Positions 52,648 to 62,658 of a DNA stretch of 64,000 nt are shown one piece after another. The number at the start of each line of letters is the position of its first letter. Position 1 is the stretch's first letter. Both the position numbers and the translations under genes were made by a program. This stretch comes from Paenibacillus montaniterrae (GTDB taxonomy: Bacteria; Bacillota; Bacilli; Paenibacillales; Paenibacillaceae), in contig NZ_BOSE01000009.1 in assembly GCF_018403185.1 (NCBI RefSeq), positions 183,570 to 247,569 of the forward strand, read 5' to 3'. Below the pieces are notes generated by a model. That model was not told where the DNA came from. It ran no database searches and worked only from the letters and a program-made list of their open reading frames with translations.

Positions 52648-55600
52648 GTGGAAAGAGCAATTATTCTCGGTGAATTAGTAAAAGAGGTATTAGGACCACG
52701 TAACGGAGCTTACGAAACATTGTTGAACGACTACGATCCAAGGAATGAATATATAATAGGTGTTTTGTCCCCTAGAAGTGCAGATATAATTAGGGATATT
52801 GATGCAGAAGCCGAATTGATGAATGATGGTGAAAGTAACGAGCAGGATTCTGATGAAGAGACTCGTGAACCAGCAATAACTAGTTCTCCGTCATTGGATC
52901 CGAAAGCTTTACCAAAGTCGCTGGGAATTTCTTTTGTCGTAGAAATTACATCTGAAAATAACTGTGCTAGTGTTTGTTTTACATGGGGCAGGTATAAATC
53001 CAATGGGACAGAATGGTTCAGAACACCATCTTGGTTTTTTAAAGAATTTGATATCACTACTAAACATCAATGGTGTGATAGCGATAATACAGGAGTAGAG
53101 TTTTATGTAAAGTCACTCAAAATTTCTAGTAATCGATATAAAGTTTCAATTTTTTTAGTTAATAATACCCCTTTAGGAGAAGATAGTAGGCCTTCTACCG
53201 AGGATTTCATTTTCCAACCTGAAATTCGCGTTAACAAACTTACAGGCCTCGAAATATGCTCTTTAGATGATGAGGATATTTCAGTTAATGAGGGGGAAAA
53301 TGAAAATGCTGAAGAAGACTCACTTAAACTTTTGTATCAAGGACGTACAGCTCAAGCAAGGGGGCACTTAGTAGGGGTCACATGGAAATCAATTGACATC
53401 CAAAGAGACCACCTTAAATTAGGAAACTTAACGTTTCCACCTTTTATTTGGAGTGATAGCTGTATTGTTCCAGAGCAAATAAGAAATCAATTTTTTAACC
53501 CCGATCTGAGAACAGACTATACACCGACATATCCAATGGATGCGCCAAGCATGGCTTGGAGAGAAAAATACGGTCCTAAGCCAGAGTTTAATCCAGAGGT
53601 TTTAGCTGAAACTTGGAATCCAAAAGATCTTAGGAGAAGGTTAATGCCTCTTGTTTCTGGCTATAAGAGGTGGCTAGAAGAACAACAAGAAAATAACTCA
53701 AAGCGTGATCTTAGTGAGAACTTAGAAACAGCAGCACAAAAACACTTTCAATTAATTGAAAATGCAATTGAAAGGATGTCAAGATCTATTAATTTAATTT
53801 GTAACGATACTGATGTTCGGCTAGCATTTTGTTTTGCTAATAAAGTTATGGCTGTACAATCTTTATGGGCAAATAAGCAAGTATATCCTTGGAGACCGTT
53901 CCAGTTAGCATTCATATTATTAAACATATCAGCTATTGCAGATGATAATGATCCCGATAGAGGAATAGCTGATTTATTATGGTTTGCAACAGGGGGAGGA
54001 AAAACAGAAAGTTACTTAGGTCTAGCGGCCTTTACAATTGGATTACAGCGACGTCGTGCCAGAACGGACCTAGTAGGTCATAAAAAGGGATCGGGTGTAA
54101 ATGTGCTGTCAAGATATACACTTCGACTTTTAACAATTCAGCAATTTCGCAGGGCTTTACGTGTAGTAACCGCTGCGGAGTATTTGAGGGTTGATGGACT
54201 TTTAAAAAGTGATAGAAAAATTGGATGGAGACCTGCTGAGTGCGAAATAAGAGGTAATTTTATTTGGGGGGGAGAACGAATTTCTGTTGGTTTGTGGGTC
54301 GGTGGAGGCGTGACACCAAATTCCTTACATTCATTGAAGTTTCCAGACCAAAACGGTCGTATTATCAATATACCAGGTGCGATTGAATTACTAAGAAGCA
54401 AAGGAAAACCTAGTGAAGGTGAGCCAGCTCAAGTCTTAAACTGCCCGTGTTGTCATTCATTTGTTGCTATTCCAAATGAAGGTTTAGGGCCCGGAAATCA
54501 TACTATACATTTTTTATTTAGGGCTACATCTACAACACCAAGACTTCAACCATCGGATGTTCTGCTAGGTGAATCAAGAATCATTGATATTAAGATTACC
54601 AAGCATGGTGATGTCTATTATACTGCTTCAGTTACCTTTATTATCGATCAAAATTATCACATTGAATCGGATTCAGTAGATGATCTTTGGAATAATCAAA
54701 TTAAAGGTATCTTAGGAAATGCTACATTATTAGCAACTAGACCAACTAGACCAGGATATTTTTTTCAAACCTATTATAATGTACAAGGTCTGGAGAAGGA
54801 ATCTAATTTTGATATCTTTTGTCCTAATCCTCAATGTGAGTTGAATAGTGTCATTTGGGCTGAAAAAGTACCTGCTAGTGTTAGAAGCCAATCTTTATCG
54901 TCATCCAGTGATACTGAGTTTCAGGAAGTAAATGATGTATTTAAGATAAATAAGGAATTAGCATTTTCATCGAGAGTGGCTATCCCTGCTTACACTGTAG
55001 ACGATCAGATTTATCACCGATGTCCTTCTATGATTATTGCTACGGCTGATAAATTTGCCCAGCTGCCATTGGAACCCAAAGCAGCGACTATATTTGGTAA
55101 TGTTGAATATTATCATGCTAGGTGGGGATATTACCGTGAAACTTGCCTCCCTAATTATGGAGGTAATTTACCAACATCACGGCTTGATCATCCTCCAGGT
55201 TTCAAAAGAAATCAGGTATTACACAAGCCTGTTGATAGTTTTGACCCGCCACTGCTAATTATTCAAGATGAGCTTCACTTAATTGAAGGTCCTTTAGGAA
55301 GTTTATACGGACTGTACGAAACAATTATCGATGAATTATGCACTAAGCAAAAGGACACTTATAGAATACAACCTAAATATGTTGTATCGACAGCTACTGT
55401 ACGTCAAGCTGAAAAACAAGTAAAGTCATTATTCGCAAGGGATTTTATGCAATTCCCTCCAGCTGGGATTGACGTCAATGATAATTTCTTCTCAACAAGT
55501 AGAGAGATCCACCCTCTTGATGATGAAAATGCAGGTAGACTCTATGTTGGGATCTGCGCGCCTGGAAAGGGAGCTCAAACTCCTTTGGTGAGAATTTGGT

Positions 55601-56601
55601 CATCTTTATTACAAACTGCTCATGAAATTAAAAATGCAGGTGTGTCACCAGAGACAATTGACGGATTTCTTACAGTTGTTGGTTATTTTAACGCTCTGCG
55701 TGAACTAGCTGGAGCAGCTTCATTGTATCGGCAAGACATTCCAGAACGGATTAGCTATATTAATGGACTGAATAGCAGAGATTTAAGTGAGAATCCTTTG
55801 GAACTGTCGAGTAGAAAGAGTTCTACAGAGCTCCCAGGTTTGTTGGAGCTACTAGGAAAAGACATTGATACTGGCAACCCAGAAGACGGTGTGTTGGCCA
55901 CAAGTATGTTCGGGACAGGGGTTGACGTAGATCGGTTGCGGCTAATGGTAATAAATGGTCAACCTAAATCAACTTCTTCCTATATACAAGCTTCAGGTAG
56001 AGTGGGACGGAAACGCGCAGGTTTGGTTGTTACTTTTTTTAGAGCTAGCCGTCCTCGTGACTTGGATCATTATGAGTTTTTTACTGGCTATCACCGCGCA
56101 TTATATAAATACGTAGAGCCTGTAACAGTTGCCCCCTTTTCACCGCGAGCACGAGAAAAGGCTTTTGGTCCTTTAAGCGTTGCCTTATTAAGGCATGCAA
56201 TAAGAATATTAGGTACAAGAGTTTCTAATCAGTGGAGATATCAACAACGGTTGCAAGGACAAACAGTATCAGCAGCAGTAAATATGCGAAATTTAAGGCA
56301 TTCAGAGGAAGTGTCTCAAATAATCGAGTTATTCACTGAACGAGCAGGTAGACAACCTGATGGAAGAAGGCCAGAAGGAGAAACTATAATCTCTGAAATT
56401 CGTTCAGAACTAGATAGATGGTATATGCTAGCTCAAACACATTTAAACTTGCTATATAATGAATCATCGATGAACAAGCAACCTACACATCCTGTTGTTC
56501 TTGGTGATCCACAACATTATTTTCAAGGTTTAGATGTGGCGTTTGAAAATGCGCCTCAGTCATTAAGGGACGTTGAAGGCACAACAAACTTTAAGAGTTG
56601 A
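52648..56601 (+). CDS. drmA: DISARM helicase-like protein DrmA
   Basis: 1317 residues. The N-terminus has the DPRNEYIIGVLSPRSA-type segment of DrmA. Helicase motifs: Walker A WFATGGGKTESYLG (~445-458), DExH box IIQDELHLIEG (~873), motif III VVSTATV and motif VI QASGRVGRK (~1113). Two Cys pairs (CPCCH and CPNPQCE) may bind zinc. AGGAGGT lies 7 bases before the GTG start. DrmA is the DNA-binding ATPase core of DISARM with DrmB, whose gene follows after 9 bp. The gene is visibly more AT-rich than the sequence before 52 kb, as expected for acquired defence genes. Confidence 0.92.
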   Translation: MERAIILGELVKEVLGPRNGAYETLLNDYDPRNEYIIGVLSPRSADIIRDIDAEAELMNDGESNEQDSDEETREPAITSSPSLDPKALPKSLGISFVVEITSENNCASVCFTWGRYKSNGTEWFRTPSWFFKEFDITTKHQWCDSDNTGVEFYVKSLKISSNRYKVSIFLVNNTPLGEDSRPSTEDFIFQPEIRVNKLTGLEICSLDDEDISVNEGENENAEEDSLKLLYQGRTAQARGHLVGVTWKSIDIQRDHLKLGNLTFPPFIWSDSCIVPEQIRNQFFNPDLRTDYTPTYPMDAPSMAWREKYGPKPEFNPEVLAETWNPKDLRRRLMPLVSGYKRWLEEQQENNSKRDLSENLETAAQKHFQLIENAIERMSRSINLICNDTDVRLAFCFANKVMAVQSLWANKQVYPWRPFQLAFILLNISAIADDNDPDRGIADLLWFATGGGKTESYLGLAAFTIGLQRRRARTDLVGHKKGSGVNVLSRYTLRLLTIQQFRRALRVVTAAEYLRVDGLLKSDRKIGWRPAECEIRGNFIWGGERISVGLWVGGGVTPNSLHSLKFPDQNGRIINIPGAIELLRSKGKPSEGEPAQVLNCPCCHSFVAIPNEGLGPGNHTIHFLFRATSTTPRLQPSDVLLGESRIIDIKITKHGDVYYTASVTFIIDQNYHIESDSVDDLWNNQIKGILGNATLLATRPTRPGYFFQTYYNVQGLEKESNFDIFCPNPQCELNSVIWAEKVPASVRSQSLSSSSDTEFQEVNDVFKINKELAFSSRVAIPAYTVDDQIYHRCPSMIIATADKFAQLPLEPKAATIFGNVEYYHARWGYYRETCLPNYGGNLPTSRLDHPPGFKRNQVLHKPVDSFDPPLLIIQDELHLIEGPLGSLYGLYETIIDELCTKQKDTYRIQPKYVVSTATVRQAEKQVKSLFARDFMQFPPAGIDVNDNFFSTSREIHPLDDENAGRLYVGICAPGKGAQTPLVRIWSSLLQTAHEIKNAGVSPETIDGFLTVVGYFNALRELAGAASLYRQDIPERISYINGLNSRDLSENPLELSSRKSSTELPGLLELLGKDIDTGNPEDGVLATSMFGTGVDVDRLRLMVINGQPKSTSSYIQASGRVGRKRAGLVVTFFRASRPRDLDHYEFFTGYHRALYKYVEPVTVAPFSPRAREKAFGPLSVALLRHAIRILGTRVSNQWRYQQRLQGQTVSAAVNMRNLRHSEEVSQIIELFTERAGRQPDGRRPEGETIISEIRSELDRWYMLAQTHLNLLYNESSMNKQPTHPVVLGDPQHYFQGLDVAFENAPQSLRDVEGTTNFKS

Positions 56602-56610
56602 GGTGAGGAA

Positions 56611-58401
56611 ATGGGACAATCAATTAGACCGTCGCAGTATATTACGACTTATGGGCCAGGGGCAATTTTAGAAGGTCCGAATGGCCCAAGAATAATTAAC
56701 AGCATAGCCCAATCTGGAATTTTGAATTATAAATCTATAGATCAATTAGAAATAGTGGATCAACGTTTGTCAGGATCATTACTTCAAGGAGCAGGAATAA
56801 TTCGTTTACCAACAAATGCAGAATTACAGATTGCTGAGTCAGCTCCAATTTATGAAACAAAACAATTTCCAGAATGGTCTTTATGTATTAAAAAAAACCA
56901 TAATAAACTGTATCGGTATCAGTTTGGTAATCAGACGGGGTGTCCAGATTGTGGGCCATTTCGTAATTCGTATGATGCATGGCAAAAATCTCGCAGAGAA
57001 GCCATACGTTTTGTTCTTGCTTGTTCCAAAGGCCATTTGGATGATGTAGACTGGACAAGACTAGTTAAGCATAAAAGGAGAGCATGTTATCCTAACTATT
57101 TTATTTGGAAAGGAGGTGGCGGAGCTTTAAAGAATGTTACTATTGAATGTCCTAACTGTGAGGGGGATTTTAATCTAGGTAAAGCTTATGCGTCTGAGCT
57201 AAAGTGCACAGGACGACACCCTGAAATAGGAATTGATAGGCATAATTGCGAAGAACCTGCAAGGATGATGCAAAGAGGTGCATCTAATTTGAGGGTTGCT
57301 GAAATCGTTTCATCACTCACTATACCGAATCGAGATACACGGCTTCACCAACTTCTAGCACATTCAAGTATTATCAATCTGATTATCACATCAGACATAA
57401 TTAATAAAGTAGAACTCTTGAGAAAAATAAAGATCCTTGTAGATCATCACAGATTACAGAAAAATATTTATAATGAAATTTCCAGCTATGAAGAAACCGC
57501 AATTATTAATGCTATTTTAGATATACGCGAACCAATCGAGGTACAGAATGAAATTGATTATCGCGTCGCTGAATTTAATGCTTTACAGGTTGCTGCAACA
57601 AGAGGGGCGCCATTACAAGTATCATATACTCCTGGCTCGCCTCCTCAGTTTGAAGTTATTAGACAGGATATAAAAGAATTTGCAGGACCAAACGGAAGGA
57701 AACTTAGAGTGACACCGGTAAGTCGTTTAAGGGTGGTCATGGTTCAAACAGGATATCGTCGCCTAGACTTAGTGAATGGTGAAATGGTTTCAACAGTATA
57801 CCACGATGGTATCAAAGAATGGTTCCCAGGAGTTGAGACCTTTGGAGAAGGTATATTTATCGATCTATTACCAGATGATTTAAGTGAAGGACATTTTGAA
57901 ATGAAAGGAGAAGATTATTATAATTGGTATAATGCTTTTGAAAATCCAGGTCAGTATGGAGTACAACATGGGTTAATTGATCAAGAACAGTTACATCCTG
58001 TATTTGTTTGGTGGCACACGTTTTCACATCGTTTAATAAGCGCACTGTCAGTTGATTCTGGCTATTCTTCTGCTGCGATTAGAGAGCGGGTTTTTATAAA
58101 ATTCGATGAAAATGACCCAAATAAAGTGAGTGGTGGAGTTTTGTTGTACACAACGCAACCTGGCGGTGATGGCACCTTAGGTGGATTAATCGGATTAGTA
58201 CCAGAATTTAATAAAGTTTTGAACAGGGTTTTCAGAAATGTGCATACTTGTTCCAACGATCCATTATGTGGAGAAGAAAAGTTTTCTCCTAATAAGCTAA
58301 ATGGTGCAGCATGCTATGTTTGTCAGTTCGTATCGGAAACTTCATGTGAGAACAGGAATATGCTACTAGATAGAAATTTATTAATGGAGAATTTACCTTA
58401 A
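56611..58401 (+). CDS. drmB: DISARM protein DrmB (DUF1998)
   Basis: 596 residues. It begins with the DrmB signature SIRPSQYITTYGPGAILEG. The C-terminal DUF1998 domain has HTFSHRLISALSVDSGYSSA and a Cys cluster (CSNDPLCGEE, CYVCQF, CENRN; residues ~545-575) that likely binds zinc; a further CPDCGP and CPNCEG pair lies in the middle. DrmB forms the DrmAB complex with the preceding helicase, which in studied systems loads on DNA ends. GAGGTGAGG precedes the ATG. DrmC starts 3 bp after its stop. Confidence 0.93.
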   Translation: MGQSIRPSQYITTYGPGAILEGPNGPRIINSIAQSGILNYKSIDQLEIVDQRLSGSLLQGAGIIRLPTNAELQIAESAPIYETKQFPEWSLCIKKNHNKLYRYQFGNQTGCPDCGPFRNSYDAWQKSRREAIRFVLACSKGHLDDVDWTRLVKHKRRACYPNYFIWKGGGGALKNVTIECPNCEGDFNLGKAYASELKCTGRHPEIGIDRHNCEEPARMMQRGASNLRVAEIVSSLTIPNRDTRLHQLLAHSSIINLIITSDIINKVELLRKIKILVDHHRLQKNIYNEISSYEETAIINAILDIREPIEVQNEIDYRVAEFNALQVAATRGAPLQVSYTPGSPPQFEVIRQDIKEFAGPNGRKLRVTPVSRLRVVMVQTGYRRLDLVNGEMVSTVYHDGIKEWFPGVETFGEGIFIDLLPDDLSEGHFEMKGEDYYNWYNAFENPGQYGVQHGLIDQEQLHPVFVWWHTFSHRLISALSVDSGYSSAAIRERVFIKFDENDPNKVSGGVLLYTTQPGGDGTLGGLIGLVPEFNKVLNRVFRNVHTCSNDPLCGEEKFSPNKLNGAACYVCQFVSETSCENRNMLLDRNLLMENLP

Positions 58402-58404
58402 ACG

Positions 58405-58899
58405 ATGGAAATAAAAATATTAGCTACGGGTTTAGGTTGGATGGGGAGCGGCGTCGAATCAATCAAAGCGAATTTAGAAGAACTTATTCAAAACGCGAAA
58501 TATGAAATCATGATCGGTGCCTATAATATCAGCACTGGAGCTTCTGATGTATTTGAGTTAATCGACGTTCCTTTATCAAGGGGTGTTGATGTTAGGATAT
58601 TAGTCAATCAATATCAAAATCATCATCCTGCAGCTCAAGATATGTTAAGGTCATTTTATAGGAAATATCTCAATTTTATGCTATATGATTTTACTCATCC
58701 AGATGGATATGATCTGCATGCAAAAATGATTGTTGTAGATCGAGAACGTGCGATAATTGGTTCGTCAAATATATCTAGAAGAGGATTCTTCAATAACCAT
58801 GAGTTAGCTGTTTTGTTGACAGGTCAAGAAGTAAAAAAAGTTGCTAGTGCGTTTGAAAAGCTAGTAACTCATCAGCATACAAAAAAAATAGATTTATAG
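58405..58899 (+). CDS. drmC: Phospholipase D-like protein DrmC
   Basis: 164 residues with one HKD motif (H105-x-K107-x4-D112 in LHAKMIVVD) followed by AIIGSSNISRRGFFNNHELAVLL, as in single-motif PLD nucleases that act as dimers. It is shorter than the ~230-250 residues I recall for typical DrmC. In studied DISARM systems DrmC is less critical than DrmA and DrmB. It starts 3 bp after drmB, without a good binding site, so translational coupling is likely. A nuclease role is inferred from the motif. Confidence 0.85.
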   Translation: MEIKILATGLGWMGSGVESIKANLEELIQNAKYEIMIGAYNISTGASDVFELIDVPLSRGVDVRILVNQYQNHHPAAQDMLRSFYRKYLNFMLYDFTHPDGYDLHAKMIVVDRERAIIGSSNISRRGFFNNHELAVLLTGQEVKKVASAFEKLVTHQHTKKIDL

Positions 58900-58922
58900 A
58901 GTGTCTTTTAATGCGCTATAAT
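58894..58922 (+). promoter_or_regulatory. Candidate promoter for drmMII
   Basis: A consensus -10 TATAAT is at 58917-58922, with a weak -35 (TTATAG, 58894-58899) 17 bp upstream, in the gap between drmC and the methyltransferase gene. It would let the protective methylase be expressed independently. Confidence 0.45.
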
Positions 58923-58955
58923 TAGGGATATCGAAAATTGTCGAGGAAGATGTAC

Positions 58956-60356
58956 ATGGCTTATACAGTGTTAGATTTATTTGCTGGTGGAGGGGGTTTT
59001 TCAACGGGGTTTCAGTTGGCCCGTCGAGGTGAATTACATTTTGAAGTTTTAAGGGCAGTTGAAATGGATGCAGATGCATGTAATACGTTACGCAAACACT
59101 TAGGAGAAGAAAGAGTAATTGAAGGCGATATAACGAAGGATGAGATTAAAAATAGAATAATAACAGAATGCCGAGACGTTGATGTAATTATAGGAGGACC
59201 TCCTTGTCAAACGTATTCACTCGCTGGACCTTCGAGATCTGGAAAGCCAGAAATGAGAAAAGCTCTTAAGTCAGATCCGAGAAATACTCTTTTTAGGCAT
59301 TTTTTTGATTTAGTTGGACGTATTAGACCAAGAATAGTAGTTTTTGAAAACGTTGAAGGTATAATATCTAAGCAATTAGATACAGAGTTATCGCACAAAC
59401 AGCAAATTGCAATTGAAGTTATATGTGATGAATTAGAGTCTTTAGGATATTCAACTCAAATAGAGGGAGATTTTGTAAGGCGATATCAGGTATTAAATGC
59501 AGTGAACTTTGGAGTTCCTCAACATAGAAAAAGGGTAATCATTATTGCGAACAAACAAAATAGAGCTAATCCTGTACCAGTTCTATCTAAAAACCGGAGT
59601 CCTAAAACATTGAAACATGCGATTGGAAATCTTCCTATCGTACTTCCTGAAATTAGCGTAAGTAAAATGAATTCTCTAATCAAAATGAAAATTATTACGC
59701 AATATTTTGATAGAAGCCTAAATGCTTTTGCTGGTAGTTTAAGAACTTTGAGGGAATCATATAGAGACCGACCGGAAGTTAATTCGGAAGAGTTTTACAA
59801 CATATTGCAGTATTTTGATACATGTTTACCGGGATTGATACGCAGGAAATATAAAAAAATGTTATATTTAGAAGAGTTTTTACGAGGTTATAATAATCTC
59901 GTTGAGAAATATGTAAACAGTCATTTGTTAGACAATGCAGCACATACTCCAAGAGCACATAACATTAGGGATGTAGTTATATTTTCGCTAATGCAGCAAG
60001 GATCGTCTTCAGCACAATTTATGAATCCTAGCTCAGCACTATTCGATCATTTTCTTAACGAGCTTTATCCTTATGATCGAACTAAACATGTGGATACCTA
60101 TGTTAGACATTCTTGGAATAAGCCTTCAAATACCATATTATCCCATATGGAGAAAGATGGTCTAAAATTTATACATCCTGATCAACCAAGGACCTTTACA
60201 CCGTATGAAGCAGCATTAATTCAAACATTTCCATCAGATTATCAATTCTTTGGTGGACGTAATGCCCAGTACAGGCAAATTGGAAACGCAGTACCTCCAT
60301 TATTAGCAAAAAGTATTGGCGAGGCAATCTTAGAACATTTTGGAAAGATGAATTGA
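58956..60356 (+). CDS. drmMII: DISARM cytosine-5 DNA methyltransferase DrmMII
   Basis: About 466 residues. Motif I VLDLFAGGGGFSTGF, motif IV GGPPCQTYSLAG with catalytic Cys84, motif VI FENVEGI, motif VIII QHRKRVIII and motif X QIGNAVPPLLAKSI. The target-recognition region (~residues 215-390) is long. It methylates host DNA so that the DrmAB machinery spares it; the recognition sequence is not predictable. The start at 58956 has GAGGAAG upstream; an in-frame TTG at 58938 lies before the site. It ends the DISARM unit at a strong terminator. Confidence 0.92.
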   Translation: MAYTVLDLFAGGGGFSTGFQLARRGELHFEVLRAVEMDADACNTLRKHLGEERVIEGDITKDEIKNRIITECRDVDVIIGGPPCQTYSLAGPSRSGKPEMRKALKSDPRNTLFRHFFDLVGRIRPRIVVFENVEGIISKQLDTELSHKQQIAIEVICDELESLGYSTQIEGDFVRRYQVLNAVNFGVPQHRKRVIIIANKQNRANPVPVLSKNRSPKTLKHAIGNLPIVLPEISVSKMNSLIKMKIITQYFDRSLNAFAGSLRTLRESYRDRPEVNSEEFYNILQYFDTCLPGLIRRKYKKMLYLEEFLRGYNNLVEKYVNSHLLDNAAHTPRAHNIRDVVIFSLMQQGSSSAQFMNPSSALFDHFLNELYPYDRTKHVDTYVRHSWNKPSNTILSHMEKDGLKFIHPDQPRTFTPYEAALIQTFPSDYQFFGGRNAQYRQIGNAVPPLLAKSIGEAILEHFGKMN

Positions 60357-60417
60357 TAAGAAATATTTGATTTTCTATAAAATGTATTATGTTAATTTAT
60401 ATTAAGATTGCGGGCTT

Positions 60418-60460
60418 GGAAAAAGATGCTGTCTCTATGCTACGGACAGCATCTTTTTCC
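60418..60460. terminator. Strong bidirectional terminator after the DISARM operon
   Basis: GGAAAAAGATGCTGTC (60418-60433) pairs perfectly with GACAGCATCTTTTTCC (60445-60460), a 16-bp stem with an 11-base loop and A/T tracts at both feet. Confidence 0.9.
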
Positions 60461-60737
60461 TTTAAATGCGCTCGAATGAGATCATTGTAATATGATACTA
60501 CATTTCCACAAAGTCATTCAGTACTATACTGTTGCGAATACATCGATGGAAGTGGAGAGTTTATACGATTCATTATTATCTTGTAAAGAAGTAGTTTTTA
60601 GAATCCTCGATACTACTATCGTTACCTAACACTTCACTAATTAAATATATCTGTGGGAGAGTACTTTCTCTTGATTTGCAATAAATTATAATTGGTCTGT
60701 AAAATCATTTATAACTAGTTTTAGATAATTCCAAACC

Positions 60738-60911
60738 TTACATTATCCTCACCATTTCAAATATCTCTAAAGCCATTTTTATTTTAAGTAAATACTTATA
60801 AAAATCTTTAATTCTGGTGTGTTTTTTTGAGTTTGTGTGCAACCATAAAACATGCATTGAATCAAAAAAAAGAGGAACAGAGTCAACAATTATTTTTTTA
60901 TTCGGTATTGC
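60738..60911 (-). pseudogene. Possible remnant of a LysR-type regulator C-terminus
   Basis: A 57-codon open stretch on the reverse strand reads IIVDSVPLFFDSMHVLWLHT and then HTRIKDFYKYLLKI before a stop. The pattern (Pro, Phe, a Leu-Trp-His strand, then a helix ending in F..YL) resembles the C-terminal end of LysR-family proteins. It has no start codon of its own near a binding site. The match is by eye and weak. Confidence 0.3.
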
Positions 60912-61356
60912 TTAATAGTTCTATAGATTTTGAAGTGAAAATAATTATAATAATTCAATGATTAGTATCCATAAAATCAATATTGAGTTGAATTTCGGTC
61001 GATGAAGATTCTTTTCCCTAGATAAAGATTGGCTTTTCGAACCTTATGTATAGGCTCTATGACTCGATTAACACCAGAATGACAGACAACGAATTATCTC
61101 ATGGATGCTTTAAGATATAAAAAGCTTGCCTAATTATCGTCAGGTAATATAATAGCAAAAAACTTTTCGGTAGGAGTTTTCAATTGACGCAATGTACAAT
61201 ACTGAAATAAACAGTTCAAACTATCGGAACAATAGGTAAAATGATTTTAATTTTAAGGAGATAGGCAAATTATCACTATGAAACACTTTAAGAACATATT
61301 TATGTATAATAGAACTCATATCGCCCCAAGTGGCGAATTATTTGGAACACGAGGAT

Positions 61357-61377
61357 CCATTAATAATGGTCCATTAT
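61357..61377. promoter_or_regulatory. Overlapping palindromes upstream of the restriction-modification genes
   Basis: CCATTA-A-TAATGG (61357-61369) and ATAATGG-T-CCATTAT (61363-61377) share a half-site, giving three alternating half-sites in 21 bp. A smaller CGCC/GGCG hairpin lies at 61321-61334. They lie about 100 bp before the methyltransferase start and could be an operator for it. Confidence 0.4.
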
Positions 61378-61473
61378 TTCACTAGATAACATTGGTTTTG
61401 TAAAGTGCTTAACTAAACTTATTCTGATTTTCTACTACAAATTAAGTTATCTCGAGAAGGAAAGACGAACAAA

Positions 61474-62658
61474 ATGCCGAACATAATATTAGATGTAGAA
61501 ATTAAGCTTGAGGCGGGTTATAACATAATGAAGAATACACCGGTAATCTTCTCGTTCTTCTCTGGAGCGGGTTTTTTAGATTTAGGATTTGAAGCTGCGG
61601 GGTATGACGTAGCGTTTGTAAATGAATATCATCGTCCCTTTCTTGATGCATATAAACATTCACGTAAGGTCATGGGAATGCCCGCACCTAAATATGGTTA
61701 TCATTTAGGTGATATCTCTGAATTTGAAAATCCAGACGAGAGTCAAAAGATTTTAAATTTAGTTTCTATGGTAAAAAGTGATAATAAACTAGTTGGTTTT
61801 ATTGGTGGTCCTCCATGTCCTGATTTTTCCATAGGAGGCAAGAATCGAGGACATGAAGGTGAAAACGGGAAGTTATCGGCAACTTATATAGAATTAATTT
61901 GTAAACAAAGACCAGACTTCTTTTTGTTTGAAAATGTAAAGGGTTTATGGCGAACAAAGAAGCACCGAGAGTTTTATGAAACTATGAAAGAAAAATTGCA
62001 TTGTAATGACTATGTTACTACAGAACGTTTAATTAATTCAATCGAGTATGGTGCACCTCAACAAAGGGAACGAATTATTTTGATTGGCTTTCAAAAAAGT
62101 ATTTTGCATGGCTTAGGCATCGAGGCAACCCATTCATTAAAGGAGATATTTCCATGGGAAAAGTATATTACACATTGTATTCAGGACATTATTGCAATGC
62201 CTTGGCCTGGGATGGAACCCTTTGAGGAAGATGGTAACCGTAATAAACCAAATGGTATTGAGGAAAAGTTGACGGTTGAATATTGGTTTAAGAAAAATGA
62301 TGTATTAAATCATCCAAACGCTCACCAATACTTTACACCTAGAGCTGGGTTGGCTAAGTTTCAAGTAATTCCTGAGGGCGATGATTCGAAAAAATCATAC
62401 AAACGACTACATCGATGGAGACCATCACCAACTGTAGCCTATGGTAATAATGAGGTTCATTTGCATCCGTATAAAGCAAGGCGTTTGTCAGTAGCGGAAG
62501 CATTATCACTTCAAAGCTTACCCAAAGAATTTGAGTTGCCTCCAAACATAACGTTGTCAGACGCATTCAAAACTATAGGTAATGGGGTTCCTTACGAAGC
62601 GTCTAAAGGAATTGCAAAAACGATTTTAGACTTCTTGAAGGTGAATAATGATGAATAA
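61474..62658 (+). CDS. Type II cytosine-5 DNA methyltransferase
   Basis: 394 residues. Motif I IFSFFSGAGFLDLGFEAAG, motif IV GGPPCPDFSIGG with catalytic Cys115, motif VI FENVKGL, motif VIII QQRERIILIGF and motif X TIGNGVPYEASKGI. GAAGGAAAG precedes the ATG at 61474; an ATG at 61528 just before motif I is the alternative start and would remove 18 poorly conserved residues. It overlaps the endonuclease gene by 11 bp. It is distinct from the DISARM methylase and protects against the endonuclease that follows. Confidence 0.92.
   Translation: MPNIILDVEIKLEAGYNIMKNTPVIFSFFSGAGFLDLGFEAAGYDVAFVNEYHRPFLDAYKHSRKVMGMPAPKYGYHLGDISEFENPDESQKILNLVSMVKSDNKLVGFIGGPPCPDFSIGGKNRGHEGENGKLSATYIELICKQRPDFFLFENVKGLWRTKKHREFYETMKEKLHCNDYVTTERLINSIEYGAPQQRERIILIGFQKSILHGLGIEATHSLKEIFPWEKYITHCIQDIIAMPWPGMEPFEEDGNRNKPNGIEEKLTVEYWFKKNDVLNHPNAHQYFTPRAGLAKFQVIPEGDDSKKSYKRLHRWRPSPTVAYGNNEVHLHPYKARRLSVAEALSLQSLPKEFELPPNITLSDAFKTIGNGVPYEASKGIAKTILDFLKVNNDE

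Larger units (their letters stand above)
60461..61473. other. One-kilobase AT-rich gap between DISARM and the restriction-modification pair
   Basis: No intact gene is visible on either strand; all frames are broken by frequent stops. It contains a possible LysR-type remnant (60738-60911, reverse strand), a 35-codon ORF (61278-61385) whose AAGGAG is 17 bases away, and overlapping palindromes (61357-61377) before the methyltransferase gene. It looks like decayed sequence at a junction between separately acquired defence modules. Confidence 0.6.

Noticed and set aside
61278..61385. 35-codon ORF as a controller (C) protein for the restriction-modification genes
   Set aside because: It is too short for a helix-turn-helix controller, shows no such motif, and its binding site is 17 bases from the ATG.
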